From positions 153,038 to 217,037 of the forward strand of contig JAJFKP010000056.1 of NCBI GenBank assembly GCA_021773135.1: DNA of 64,000 nt. The letters run 5' to 3'. The notes below the pieces were generated by a model, which ran no database searches, was not told the origin of the DNA, and was given only the letters and a program-made list of their open reading frames with translations. This DNA is from Woeseiaceae bacterium. Lineage in GTDB: Bacteria > Pseudomonadota > Gammaproteobacteria > Steroidobacterales > Woeseiaceae. Every line of letters begins with the position of its first letter. The first letter of the stretch is position 1. Shown piece after piece: positions 34,329-42,746 of the stretch. Made by a program: the position numbers and the translations under genes.

Positions 34329-34341
34329 AATGAGAATCATT
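34329..34341. promoter_or_regulatory. Fur-box-like palindrome
   Basis: AATGA-GAA-TCATT is a 13-base palindrome differing by one base from the core of the canonical Fur box (AATGATAATCATT). It is centred about 97 bases upstream of the adaptor start, where a promoter for the exporter operon is expected. Flanking bases do not extend the match, so this is a candidate only. Confidence 0.45.
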
Positions 34342-34367
34342 CTGGAGGGGGGCTCTGCCTATCACTT

Positions 34368-34381
34368 AAATCAGCTGATTT
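34368..34381. promoter_or_regulatory. Perfect 14-bp AT-rich palindrome
   Basis: AAATCAGCTGATTT is fully self-complementary without a loop, located between the 3' end of the KASIII gene and the promoter region of the exporter operon. It could be an operator or part of a weak terminator for the KASIII transcript, but it lacks GC content for the latter. Confidence 0.3.
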
Positions 34382-34400
34382 TTAGCCAGACCGCAGTAAA

Positions 34401-35369
34401 CTAGTAGCGAACCAGTGCCGAACCCCAGGTGAAACCTGCGCCGAATGCTTCAAACAGCAGCAGGTCGCCGCGCTGAATTCGTCCGTCCCGTACGGCTACG
34501 TCGAGTGCCAACGGAATGGATGCGCTGGACGTGTTGGCGTGTTCATCGACCGTGACTATTACCCGTTCCATCGGCAGGCCCAGTTTTTTGGCCGCCGCTG
34601 AGATAATTCGCCGATTTGCCTGATGCGGAACCAGCCAGTCCAGGTCATTCTGCTCGAAACCATTCTCGAGCAAAGTCTCTTTGGCGATCGCTCCAAGCGT
34701 GCTTACCGCCTTGCGAAATACTTCGTTGCCTTTCATCTGAATATAGGCAGCCTCGACGGTCACATCAGCATATCCCGATGAGACTCCGGCAGGCACATGC
34801 AGCAACTCCTCGTGCTTGCCGTCAGAATGAATATGCGTCGAAATGATTCCCTCTTCATCTGTTGCCTGCAGGATGACGGCACCCGCGCCGTCACCGAAGA
34901 GCACGCAGGTCGTTCGATCAGTCCAGTCCAGGATTCGCGAGTAAATTTCTGCACCGATGACTAACACCGTCGTTGCTCCGCCGGTTCTGATAAACCGATT
35001 GGCAACGTCCAGCGCATAAATGAAACCTGAGCACGCGGCGTTAATGTCGAACGCCGGTATTTTTTCTAAACCAAGACGCCTCTGAACAATGCAGGCGGTA
35101 CTCGGGAACACTTTGTCAGCCGTCGTCGTCGCAACCACAATAAGATCAATATCGGTAACATCTATTGCGGCTGCTGCCAGCGCATTGTTGGCGGCCGCAA
35201 GCGCCATATCTGAAGTTTTCTCGTCATCCGCCGCAATTCGGCGTCGTTTGATTCCGGAGCGCTCGCGAATCCATTCATCACTGGTATCAACGATTTCTTC
35301 CAACTCTTTATTGGACATGATGCGCTTAGGCAGGTAACCGCCGGTGCCAATAATACGTGCATTGCTCAT
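34401..35369 (-). CDS. fabH: Beta-ketoacyl-ACP synthase III (KASIII)
   Basis: 322 residues, full length. The catalytic triad is intact: Cys113 in NAACSGFIYAL, His249 in VPHQANRRII, Asn279 in HANTSSAS. Condenses an acyl-CoA or acyl-ACP starter with malonyl-ACP. Because it lies directly 3' of an acyl-AMP ligase fused to ACP and a P450, rather than with fabD/fabG, it may be a dedicated KASIII for a lipid pathway rather than the housekeeping FabH. AGGA lies eight bases before the ATG. Starts 26 bases after the FAAL-ACP gene ends. Confidence 0.9.
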   Translation of the reverse strand: MSNARIIGTGGYLPKRIMSNKELEEIVDTSDEWIRERSGIKRRRIAADDEKTSDMALAAANNALAAAAIDVTDIDLIVVATTTADKVFPSTACIVQRRLGLEKIPAFDINAACSGFIYALDVANRFIRTGGATTVLVIGAEIYSRILDWTDRTTCVLFGDGAGAVILQATDEEGIISTHIHSDGKHEELLHVPAGVSSGYADVTVEAAYIQMKGNEVFRKAVSTLGAIAKETLLENGFEQNDLDWLVPHQANRRIISAAAKKLGLPMERVIVTVDEHANTSSASIPLALDVAVRDGRIQRGDLLLFEAFGAGFTWGSALVRY

Positions 35370-35395
35370 TCAGAAATTCCTTTGCAACGTCGAAT

Positions 35396-37330
35396 TCAGC
35401 GCCGCATGAACTTTGCCAGCTCGCGGATAGTTGGATAGTCAAACAGGTCACTGATATCGACCTTGCCGGGATGCTTTTCGTCAACGGCCAGTATGATTTC
35501 CGTTAGCGTCAGGGAGCTTAAACCGACTTCAAACAAATTGTCGTCCGGCCCGATTACGCGTTCTTTGGAAAATTCACGACAGATCGCTTCAATCTCCCGC
35601 ACAAGCGGATCTTCATCCAGTGAATCCGCGTCCGCAGGAATGGGTGCAAGTTGCGCAATGACGTCATCGAATTCGCCCTGCCGATAATCACGCGCCAGGT
35701 GCGCTCGCTGTACCTTGCCACTCGTCGTTTTCGGAATTCGACCGACCGGAATAACGTGGTCAACTTCGAGGCCAGCGTGCTCCCCGACGGCTGCACGCAC
35801 TTCGTCAGCAACCTCCCGAAATGAATCAACGTCTTTCCGAAAAAGCACGAACACCAGCAGTTCCTCTGTCTGACTGGCGGAGGAACTGACGCCACTTACG
35901 ACCACTTTTCCGAGGTCCAGACCATCCAGTTGCGCGATTATTTCTTCAATATCGTGAGGGTAGTAGTTCTGGCCATTTACGATGATCAGGTCCTTTGACC
36001 TGCCTGTAATAACAAGGTCGCCATCAACGATGACGCCGATATCTCCACTGCGTAACCAGTCGTCGTCGGTGAACAACGCAATTTCTGCTTCATTGTCATT
36101 GTAAAGACCCTTGGTTACGCTGGCACCACTGATCTGTATATGTCCTACGATACCGTCTGCAACGATTTGATCGTCGTCGTCCGCAATACGAACTGCGCAG
36201 TCACGAATCGGTCTGCCTACTTTAACGAAGCTCACAGCATCCGGATCGTCGGGCGCTTTCTCCACGTACGCAGAACCAACTTTCAAGCTGTGCCGGTCGA
36301 CGACTATCCGGGAATATTCAGAGCCCGGGACCGGCACGGTGACACCGACCGTTGCCTCGGCCAGCCCGTAAACCGGGAACATCGTAGTGCGTTTCAATCC
36401 ATGCGGCTCAAGCGCTGCGAGGAAAGCCTCGCACAGGTCCCACGAAATAGGTTCGGCGCCATTCAGGATAAGCTTCACGGCCGATAGATCGGCATCTCCG
36501 AGGCCCTTGCGTTCGAAGAGTTTCAGGAAATGTTTGTAACCGAAATTGGGCGAACAAAGCTGGCTAGCTTTCAGTTCACTGGCTTTTTGCATCCAGAGAA
36601 GCGGTCGCCGCACGAACAGGTTGGTGTCCATGACCGCATGGTTCATGCCAACGGCAAGAACGCTCAGGTGGTAGCCAATCAGCCCCATATCGTGTGTGAG
36701 CGGCATCCAGCTAAGACTCTGATCGTCATCCCGCCAGTCTGCGCCCTCAATAATGGCGCGAATGTTGGCGGTCAGGTTGTTGTGACTAAGGCACACGCCT
36801 TTCGGATCGCTGGTAGATCCGGAGGAATACTGGATAAACGCGGTTTTTGCAGGATCGACTTCGACCGGCGTCCCGGCAACGTCGTCGGCAATGTCATTTT
36901 CCGTCACCACGTTATCTTGCAGTTTGTCGCTTATGTCGCTGATTTCCTGTTCGTGGGCGAACGACTTCAATCGTTCCAGCAGATCAGACTCTGTGAGCAG
37001 CGTTCCTCGCTCAAGCTGCCTCAGGATTCTGAAAAGCTTCAGGCGATGCTCATCGCTGATACCGACAGCGACCGGCACTGGAACGATACCGCCAATGATT
37101 GCCGCCCAGAATGCCGTTACAAAATCCTGGTTCGACCGGGTAAAAATCACGAGCTCGTCGCCGGGCTCCATGCCGCGAGCCTGGAACGTTCCAAGCAGGG
37201 TCACTGCTCGATCCCACAGTCCCGCAAACGTCAGAACCGATTCGTCCTTGTCGCCATCGATAAAACGAATTTCGCGATCCCTGGTGCGCGCATCCGTAAG
37301 AATGTGCGGCATGCATTCGTAGAGTTTCAT
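35396..37330 (-). CDS. Fatty acyl-AMP ligase fused to an acyl carrier protein
   Basis: 644 residues. The adenylation domain (about 1-560) has the P-loop 'YSSGSTSDPKGV', an 'RTTMFPVYGLAEATVGV' segment, the hinge 'LRSGDIGVIVDGDLVITGRSKDLIIVNGQNYYPHDIE' and 'GKVQRAHL', all of the FAAL type that makes acyl-AMP and passes it to an ACP without CoA. The C-terminal 80 residues are a carrier domain; the phosphopantetheine Ser lies in 'EVGLSSLTL', where GLSSL replaces the usual GxDSL. The start ATG follows directly on the stop of the P450 gene. Product probably an activated long-chain acyl-ACP for the neighbouring KASIII or P450. Confidence 0.9.
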   Translation of the reverse strand: MKLYECMPHILTDARTRDREIRFIDGDKDESVLTFAGLWDRAVTLLGTFQARGMEPGDELVIFTRSNQDFVTAFWAAIIGGIVPVPVAVGISDEHRLKLFRILRQLERGTLLTESDLLERLKSFAHEQEISDISDKLQDNVVTENDIADDVAGTPVEVDPAKTAFIQYSSGSTSDPKGVCLSHNNLTANIRAIIEGADWRDDDQSLSWMPLTHDMGLIGYHLSVLAVGMNHAVMDTNLFVRRPLLWMQKASELKASQLCSPNFGYKHFLKLFERKGLGDADLSAVKLILNGAEPISWDLCEAFLAALEPHGLKRTTMFPVYGLAEATVGVTVPVPGSEYSRIVVDRHSLKVGSAYVEKAPDDPDAVSFVKVGRPIRDCAVRIADDDDQIVADGIVGHIQISGASVTKGLYNDNEAEIALFTDDDWLRSGDIGVIVDGDLVITGRSKDLIIVNGQNYYPHDIEEIIAQLDGLDLGKVVVSGVSSSASQTEELLVFVLFRKDVDSFREVADEVRAAVGEHAGLEVDHVIPVGRIPKTTSGKVQRAHLARDYRQGEFDDVIAQLAPIPADADSLDEDPLVREIEAICREFSKERVIGPDDNLFEVGLSSLTLTEIILAVDEKHPGKVDISDLFDYPTIRELAKFMRR

Positions 37331-38653
37331 TTATTGTCTGTCGCGTATTTCGGGTCGAAGGATAATGCTGTGCCTGGTACGCAAATTGATGCCAAGATCC
37401 AACTCTGGCTCCAGGTCGCTCACCAGTGTCATATGAAATCGCTGGATGAGCAACCCAAGGTGAACTTTCATCTCGAGAAACGAAAAGTATTCCCCGAGAC
37501 AGCGTCGGGGGCCGAGAGAAAACGGAAAATAAGGGCGCTCTCCCTTTTTATATTGACTCTGTTCAGGGTCGAATCGGCCCGGATCAAATTCGTCCGGCTT
37601 TGACCAGTACGTCGCCGTGCGATGAAGGATGTAGGGCGACAGGTAAACGTCCGCGCCCGCTTCGATGTCGCAGCCTTCCAGAATATCGTTTTGCTCGGCC
37701 CTGCGCGTAAACAGCCATACGGGCGGATACAGTCGTAGCGTCTCTTCCAGCAACTGCTGCGTATAATGCATGTCGGTCAGAGTCTGCTGATCCGGTGTTT
37801 GCACGTTCGCGAGGCTGGCGCTGGCCTCTTGCAAGAGCGCAAGTTCGGCACCAGGGTGCGTAGCTAGCAGGAACCATGCCCAGTTTAACGTGCCCGCAGA
37901 CGTCTCGTACCCCGCCACGATCAGGGTGATTAATTCGTCCAGCAATTCCGCATCGGAGAAGAACTGCCCGTTCTTGTCTGTTGCCTGCATGTACATTGCG
38001 AGGAAATCAAACGGCATCTCGTCTGTGGTATCACGCCGCTTGCTGATTACCTGCGCAATGAGGTCCCGGGATTCGCGAACCTGCATGACCACGCGCAGGT
38101 CACGTGCCGAATCCTTGCTAAGGAAAGCGAAGGGATTTCTCCCCTCAGCCAGAATCTGTTCTTCGTAGTCGCGACCGAAAATACATTTCAGGATCAGTTC
38201 CAATGCGAAATCGTTCATCTCCTGCGTGATATCAAGAGAGCCTCCCTCTTTCGCGACCGCTTCCCAGGCTGCTGCCCTGGTTACCGTGCAATCAGCCATG
38301 ACCTCGATCAAGCGATGTACGTTCTGGCGGCTGAAGGATGGTTGAATCATGCGCCGAGATCGCCTCCACGTATCACCATCACTGACTATCAGACCGTTGC
38401 CGAGAAGCATCTTCACGCGTTCGAATCCGGGCCCTTTCCGGTAGCGCGTGTGATTCTTGACCAGCAGTTGCCGGACTGCGGATGCGTCGTTGATGAAATA
38501 TGCTGAGCGACCGCCGGGCTTGGTTATGCCAACCATGTTCCCATAGCGAGACCGTAAGGCATCGAGGGTCTCCAACGTCTCCGGATCGATTCCGAGCGCT
38601 ACCGGATCGGTTGGGCCAGGCAGTACGCGCTTGCTATTGTCAGGCAGACTCAT
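37331..38653 (-). CDS. Cytochrome P450
   Basis: 440 residues, typical for a soluble bacterial P450. Haem-binding Cys385 is in 'FSLGPRRCLGE', the I-helix oxygen-activating segment is 'VAGYETSAGTLNW', and the K-helix ExxR is in 'LLEETLRLYPPV'. It resembles the CYP102/CYP110-like fatty acid hydroxylase group more than sterol P450s, though I cannot place the family firmly. As first gene of the P450-FAAL/ACP-KASIII block it may hydroxylate an acyl-ACP substrate. The promoter lies in the region 38654-38830 shared with the divergent acyltransferase gene. Confidence 0.9.
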   Translation of the reverse strand: MSLPDNSKRVLPGPTDPVALGIDPETLETLDALRSRYGNMVGITKPGGRSAYFINDASAVRQLLVKNHTRYRKGPGFERVKMLLGNGLIVSDGDTWRRSRRMIQPSFSRQNVHRLIEVMADCTVTRAAAWEAVAKEGGSLDITQEMNDFALELILKCIFGRDYEEQILAEGRNPFAFLSKDSARDLRVVMQVRESRDLIAQVISKRRDTTDEMPFDFLAMYMQATDKNGQFFSDAELLDELITLIVAGYETSAGTLNWAWFLLATHPGAELALLQEASASLANVQTPDQQTLTDMHYTQQLLEETLRLYPPVWLFTRRAEQNDILEGCDIEAGADVYLSPYILHRTATYWSKPDEFDPGRFDPEQSQYKKGERPYFPFSLGPRRCLGEYFSFLEMKVHLGLLIQRFHMTLVSDLEPELDLGINLRTRHSIILRPEIRDRQ

Positions 38654-38830
38654 GTTTGTAAAAGCATTGACGGGTGAATTTTCGATGCCGGCCAGGGCGA
38701 AGATGGCGCAATACTACATTGACCAGCAACGCAGGGATACTGCAAACTGCGCGGGGCAGACGCAGCGGCATAGCGTTTTTTGCCGTATGAATTCATCTCT
38801 TGTTCATGCCGCTGCAGGTACGATGTCAGC

Positions 38831-39649
38831 ATGGATAATTTTGCCAAACCACTGAACCTTGCACGCTGTACGAGTTTATTGATGTCCGAATCAGAGCCCC
38901 GTCCGGATCTTGCACATGTAGAGGCGCGCCGAAGCAGCCGCTCCCGTCGCCAGATGTCATTTGCTCGCCGCCTGTACTATTTCCTGGGACTCCCGCTGTT
39001 ACGAGCTTTGTTTTTCGTACTGACGTCGACTTACCGCGTAGAAAAAGTCATTGGCAGCGACACAGCAGAGCGCATCATCGCCGACAAGAACTCCATCTGG
39101 GCACCTTGCTACTGGCACCAGCATCATGTTCTTTGCTCCTCGTTGTTGAAAGACTGGATTGCCCGGGGGTTCAGGGCGTGCTTCCTGGTTTCAGCGTCGG
39201 TTGATGGCGAGGTTCCCGACAGAATTGCTCGCTCCTGGGGTGCCGAAGTCATTCGCGGCTCCGCCAATCAGACGGGCGCCCTGGTGTTACGCGACATGCA
39301 GCAGATGATGAAGCGCGGTATTTCGATCATAACGACAGCCGATGGCCCCAGCGGTCCTAAACACGTCTTCAAACCCGGTGCGGTTCTCATAGCACGGATT
39401 GGCGGCGCACCGATGGTGCCGCTGGCCTGCGCGGCGGATCGAGCCTGGTATTTAGAGCGTTGGGACGATTTCATGATTCCGAAACCTTTTGCGCGAGTCG
39501 TGCTTGCTATAGGTGAGCCGATAACAGTACCCCGGGACGCCAGCAAGGAAATGATGGAATCCCTCAGAATCGGCATGGAAGATGCAACCAAGGCACTCAC
39601 ATATCAGTCAGAGTCATTACTATCACGCGCCACGGGGAGAAACGCATGA
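38831..39649 (+). CDS. Lysophospholipid acyltransferase-like protein (DUF374)
   Basis: Up to 272 residues. The DUF374 core runs from 'RRLYYFLGLPLLRALFFVLTSTYRV' through 'IWAPCYWHQHHVLCSSLL', 'SWGAEVIRGSANQTGALVLRDM' and 'ISIITTADGPSGPKHVFKPG', the last being the Gly/Pro motif of the acyltransferase fold related to LpxL. No Lys/Arg-rich exit. The start is uncertain (ATG 38780, 38831 or 38882). Divergent from the P450 operon and overlapping the following DUF3108 gene, so a role in acyl-lipid assembly is likely. Confidence 0.85.
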   Translation: MDNFAKPLNLARCTSLLMSESEPRPDLAHVEARRSSRSRRQMSFARRLYYFLGLPLLRALFFVLTSTYRVEKVIGSDTAERIIADKNSIWAPCYWHQHHVLCSSLLKDWIARGFRACFLVSASVDGEVPDRIARSWGAEVIRGSANQTGALVLRDMQQMMKRGISIITTADGPSGPKHVFKPGAVLIARIGGAPMVPLACAADRAWYLERWDDFMIPKPFARVVLAIGEPITVPRDASKEMMESLRIGMEDATKALTYQSESLLSRATGRNA

Positions 39650-40380
39650 CCAGCTATTATCGCAATATCCGATCGTGTTCCATGTTGGCTTTAATATGTG
39701 CCATGTTCCTGTCGGCCCCCGGGCCTGCATCAGCCAGCGACGTGGTCAAACCCCATGCCGCGGCATACAAGGTCAAAATCAGTGTGCTGGGCGGGACGCT
39801 GAATACCCGCGTGGAGGCAATTGAAGGCGGCTACCGCGCGGAATCGTCAATTGAAGCGACGGGAATGTCTCGCGTACTCGCACGGGGATCAATTCGTGAA
39901 AGCTCGGTCATTCGCATAACTGCAGAAGGGCTTCGCCCGGAACGTTTCTTGTCCGTTGATACGCTCACAAAAGACGGCGAATCAGTCGATCTCGCCTTTG
40001 ACTGGGACGACAAAACGATCAGCGGCACAATCGATGGCAACGAATTTGGCACCGATATTGACGGTGACGTACATGACCGGGTCTCACTGCAATACGGATT
40101 GATGCATGATCTACTGACGGGCATCGATCGCACCCGGTATTCGCTGCAGGATGCTGAAAAGCTCAAGTTACTCGCTATCAGCAACATTGGCACCAAGCAG
40201 GTCAAAGTACCCTATGGTCGTTTCGAGGCAGTCGGCATCCAGCATCAGGCGGCCAATTCGTCGCGCACCACGACACTGTGGTGTGTGGAAGAACTGGGAT
40301 ATCTACCGGTGATTATCGAACAGCACCGCAAAGGAAAGCGCCAAATGCGTGCAGTTCTGACCGACTATCAGGCGCTCTGA
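39646..40380 (+). CDS. DUF3108 periplasmic protein
   Basis: 244 residues with a signal peptide (SMLALICAMFLSAPGPASA). DUF3108 signature: 'AAYKVKISVLGGTLNTRVEAIEGGYRAESSIEATG', 'DRVSLQYGLMHDLL' and 'TTLWCVEELGYLPVIIEQ' near the C-terminus. These beta-rich proteins are periplasmic and often sit beside envelope-lipid genes. Its ATG overlaps the stop of the acyltransferase gene (ATGA), so the two are co-translated. Confidence 0.87.
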   Translation: MTSYYRNIRSCSMLALICAMFLSAPGPASASDVVKPHAAAYKVKISVLGGTLNTRVEAIEGGYRAESSIEATGMSRVLARGSIRESSVIRITAEGLRPERFLSVDTLTKDGESVDLAFDWDDKTISGTIDGNEFGTDIDGDVHDRVSLQYGLMHDLLTGIDRTRYSLQDAEKLKLLAISNIGTKQVKVPYGRFEAVGIQHQAANSSRTTTLWCVEELGYLPVIIEQHRKGKRQMRAVLTDYQAL

Positions 40381-40400
40381 GTCGCTTGGACCGGGTGCGC

Positions 40401-40826
40401 TTAGGTAAGGACAATCGCCAGCTGCATGCACAGCAGCATCGCGGCAGTTATGGCACCGCTGAGCATGAGCGCAACACCCCAGCGAGCAAGTTTTGTTGAA
40501 TTTGCCATGCCCGCAAATACCGGCGCTGCGGTGAGCAGCAAGACGTATGCCAGCGGGAAATAAATGCGCGCAAGCTGCGGGTATCGATAAGGCCACGACT
40601 TCAACTCTGTGCGTTCAAGAATCCGGGCAGCAATATGTGCCTGATTTCCCAGCCGGGACGCTGCCTCTTTGTGTGCGTCCACCTCGCATGCTCCGTTCGA
40701 AAGTGCTTCGATTCGGAGATCTTCAAGGTGATCGCCAAGCTCCACGATGATGCGACGCACGTGTTTAGCCGAGACGCCTGAACTCAGCAGTTTCTGCTGC
40801 AGGTCTGCGAAATGCCGGCTATGCAT
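40401..40826 (-). CDS. Membrane protein with an N-terminal HAAS-like domain
   Basis: 141 residues. Residues 1-75 are helical, with 'VSAKHVRRIIVELGDHLEDLRIEALSNGACEVDAHKEAASRLG', the HAAS/DUF1700-like fold that often accompanies PadR regulators. Three membrane helices follow (about 83-100, 106-122, 126-141). It is translated from an ATG inside the end of the PadR gene, overlapping by 8 bases. Such pairs act as a sensor membrane protein plus regulator. Confidence 0.75.
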   Translation of the reverse strand: MHSRHFADLQQKLLSSGVSAKHVRRIIVELGDHLEDLRIEALSNGACEVDAHKEAASRLGNQAHIAARILERTELKSWPYRYPQLARIYFPLAYVLLLTAAPVFAGMANSTKLARWGVALMLSGAITAAMLLCMQLAIVLT

Positions 40827-41157
40827 TTCCGGGCGCCTCGAACGCCGCAGTTATGCCTGATTGAATTCGGTGCCATTCAGTCTGCAGACGATCCAGGCGT
40901 TTTCTGCCCTTTGCATTCAGTGAATAGTAAACGCGGGTTCGTCCATCGACTTTTTTACGCCTTGCCCGCAATGCGCCATTACGCTCAAGCGAGTGTAAGA
41001 CGGGGTAAATGACCCCCTCACCCAGTGATATGGCCTCGCCGGTAACGAGTCGAATTCTCTTGACGAGCTCATAGCCATACATCTCCTGCTGTTCGAGCAG
41101 TCTCAACAGCAGCAGCTCGGGCACGCCGCTCATGAACGGTGGGTTGGACTGTCCCAT
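40819..41157 (-). CDS. PadR family transcriptional regulator
   Basis: 112 residues. 'MSGVPELLLLRLLEQQEMYGYELVKRIRLVTGE' forms the winged-helix core, and 'GVIYPVLHSLERNGALRARRKKVDGRTRVYYSLNAKGRKRL' is the PadR recognition helix and wing. Small PadR proteins act as repressors released by ligand or redox change. Upstream, five AGGTAT/ATACCT half-sites (41191-41268) probably form its operators, so it should control its own operon and possibly the plus-strand gene beginning at 41312. Confidence 0.9.
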   Translation of the reverse strand: MGQSNPPFMSGVPELLLLRLLEQQEMYGYELVKRIRLVTGEAISLGEGVIYPVLHSLERNGALRARRKKVDGRTRVYYSLNAKGRKRLDRLQTEWHRIQSGITAAFEAPGNA

Positions 41158-41190
41158 ATGGCCTCGCCGACAAGCTGCACACCCTGGACC

Positions 41191-41268
41191 ATACCTCGAA
41201 TGAATAGGTATATCAATCTATACTGTCTGGTTCGAGGTATGTACTATATACCTAGTCATTCAAGGTAT
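41191..41268. promoter_or_regulatory. Repeated AGGTAT/ATACCT elements, candidate PadR operators
   Basis: Five copies of AGGTAT or its complement ATACCT occur: ATACCT 41191-41196, AGGTAT 41206-41211, AGGTAT 41235-41240, ATACCT 41248-41253, AGGTAT 41263-41268. The third and fourth make a perfect inverted repeat, AGGTAT-N7-ATACCT, close to the usual PadR dyad. The region lies between the PadR gene and the TonB-like gene. Confidence 0.55.
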
Positions 41269-41311
41269 TGCGTCAAGTAACAAGGCTTGGCTTATGCAGG
41301 GAGGTGGCAGG

Positions 41312-41809
41312 ATGCTCAACCGATATCTGGCTGGCGCAGCAGGCAGCCCGGTCATTATTGCAGCGCTTAACATCTGTATGCATTACCTGACAGCGATTGG
41401 TGAGGCGGCATCCATCGAATTGAAACCGCCTATCGCGCTACAGCCCGGCCGAACGATCATGGATACACTTGGGCAGGTCGACCGAGATACCCCCGAACCT
41501 GCGAGTCCGCCGGCCAGGTTGCCTCCCCTCGCGCCACCAGAAGATCCTGACGGCAAGCTCACTTTCACAGGCCTCAAGTTCCGCAGCACCGGACCTGTAG
41601 TGGTAACGCGGGCCCCCGCGTTACCTGATGCTGGCAATAGTGCCTTGACCGACATCACCGGTGCCAAACCAGAATATCCACTTCGGGCCAGCCGGATCGA
41701 ACTGGAGGGATTCGTTGCCATCCGGTTCGACGTAGGTCAGTCCGGTTTGGTTGAGTATGTAAAGTTGCTGGAATCGAGCAGCACCATGTTCAAGCAGCAC
41801 CATGTTTGA
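41312..41809 (+). CDS. TonB C-terminal-like energy-transducer protein, C-terminus lost by frameshift
   Basis: Up to 165 residues. An N-terminal hydrophobic segment ('LAGAAGSPVIIAALNICMHYL') is followed by a Pro-rich linker (TPEPASPPARLPPLAPPEDP) and the start of a TonB C-terminal domain ('PEYPLRASRIELEGFVAIRFDVGQSGLVEYVKLLESSS'). Normally 'LESS..FERAALEAVRRWRY' would follow, but the frame ends 'TMFKQHHV'. A 14-base segment repeated with 16-base period (41777-41806) has shifted the frame; skipping one copy restores 'TMFERAAINA'. The ATG at 41312 has GGGAGG just upstream. The product is likely non-functional or shortened. Confidence 0.6.
   Translation: MLNRYLAGAAGSPVIIAALNICMHYLTAIGEAASIELKPPIALQPGRTIMDTLGQVDRDTPEPASPPARLPPLAPPEDPDGKLTFTGLKFRSTGPVVVTRAPALPDAGNSALTDITGAKPEYPLRASRIELEGFVAIRFDVGQSGLVEYVKLLESSSTMFKQHHV
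41777..41806 (+). repeat. 16-bp tandem duplication
   Basis: AGCAGCACCATGTT is present at 41777-41790 and again at 41793-41806, with a period of 16 bases. Since 16 is not a multiple of 3, the reading frame of the TonB-like gene is shifted here. Confidence 0.9.
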
Positions 41810-42038
41810 GAGAGCCGCAATCAATGCCGGGTACCAACCGCGCTACAGACCGATAACGATAGACCGCTTGCCGCAACGAGCACGCGGCCTGCAAAGACGA
41901 TTTTTGTTCCGGATGGATCCGTGACAACGAAACATTTGCGTAATGGCGTCACTGCGGTGACACCCCGGAGGCGGGACCAGCTGGACCTTCTATCCCGCCG
42001 GGTATCCACTGATCCTGCCTCCGGTTTTTATCCTTTCG

Positions 42039-42650
42039 TTATCTCGTTCGATCAAACAACTGGATAACGCTTTCCCGCTCTTTGGCCTTACTACGAAATT
42101 CGATCCGCCGTTCCAGCAATTCTCCACCCTGTAAAAGCCGAAATCGATCAGTTAGCTTCATGCCGTTACGATCCAGTGTTTCAACCACGAGCGTGTCGCC
42201 CTCCCAACCCGTCACGCGCTGGCCCTGCACCTCTCCGACGCTGACCATACGGTTTTCGCCAAAGCGAAATTCTTCAACAACAGAACGATCGAAACTGATG
42301 AACAAACCGTCAGGAGTTTGGGTGATCTTGAGTGTTCTTCCAAGTTCCAGAAACACATGCACCAGCCCGCCCTTGGACTTGCTGCGCCTCGATTGTGATC
42401 CGCCGCGGACGGCGGACGACTGGCGCTTGGCATCGCGAAAATATTCATCGTCCTTGATTCCGTCGGTTTTTCGTATCGCTTCCCGGACCCTGGTTGGATT
42501 TGCGGATGCATCCGTGCGGATTTGCCAGGTGCCGCTCAGGTTGACGCCTGCCGGCACAATGCCGTTTCTGGAATCCAGAACTTCAGGTCCCGTGCAGCCG
42601 CCCAGGCAGAGCAATATTGTCATTGCGGTCCACTTCATTCGTCTACTCAA
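42039..42650 (-). CDS. Lipoprotein of unknown function
   Basis: 203 residues. The lipobox ('LLCLGGC', Cys at about residue 19) shows an exported lipoprotein. The mature part begins with a disordered stretch, 'GVNLSGTWQIRTDASANP', then a basic segment (RGGSQSRRSKSKGG) and a beta-rich domain with 'FISFDRSVVEEFRFGENRMVSVGEVQGQRVTGWEGDTLVVET', which resembles the calycin-like lipoproteins found beside TonB-like genes. No enzyme motif. Convergent with the TonB-like gene. Confidence 0.72.
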   Translation of the reverse strand: MSRRMKWTAMTILLCLGGCTGPEVLDSRNGIVPAGVNLSGTWQIRTDASANPTRVREAIRKTDGIKDDEYFRDAKRQSSAVRGGSQSRRSKSKGGLVHVFLELGRTLKITQTPDGLFISFDRSVVEEFRFGENRMVSVGEVQGQRVTGWEGDTLVVETLDRNGMKLTDRFRLLQGGELLERRIEFRSKAKERESVIQLFDRTR

Positions 42651-42746
42651 TATTGCTGCCCTTTTTCCGAACCAACCGGCAAGTGCGAGACATTGGCCAC
42701 CATCTCGCTATAATCCTTATCGCCTAAATACGAGTAGCAAGCAACA

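Noticed and set aside
36530..37603. 357-codon plus-strand frame
   Set aside because: Antisense to the acyl-AMP ligase and the P450, both of which have strong motifs; the frame shows no family signature.
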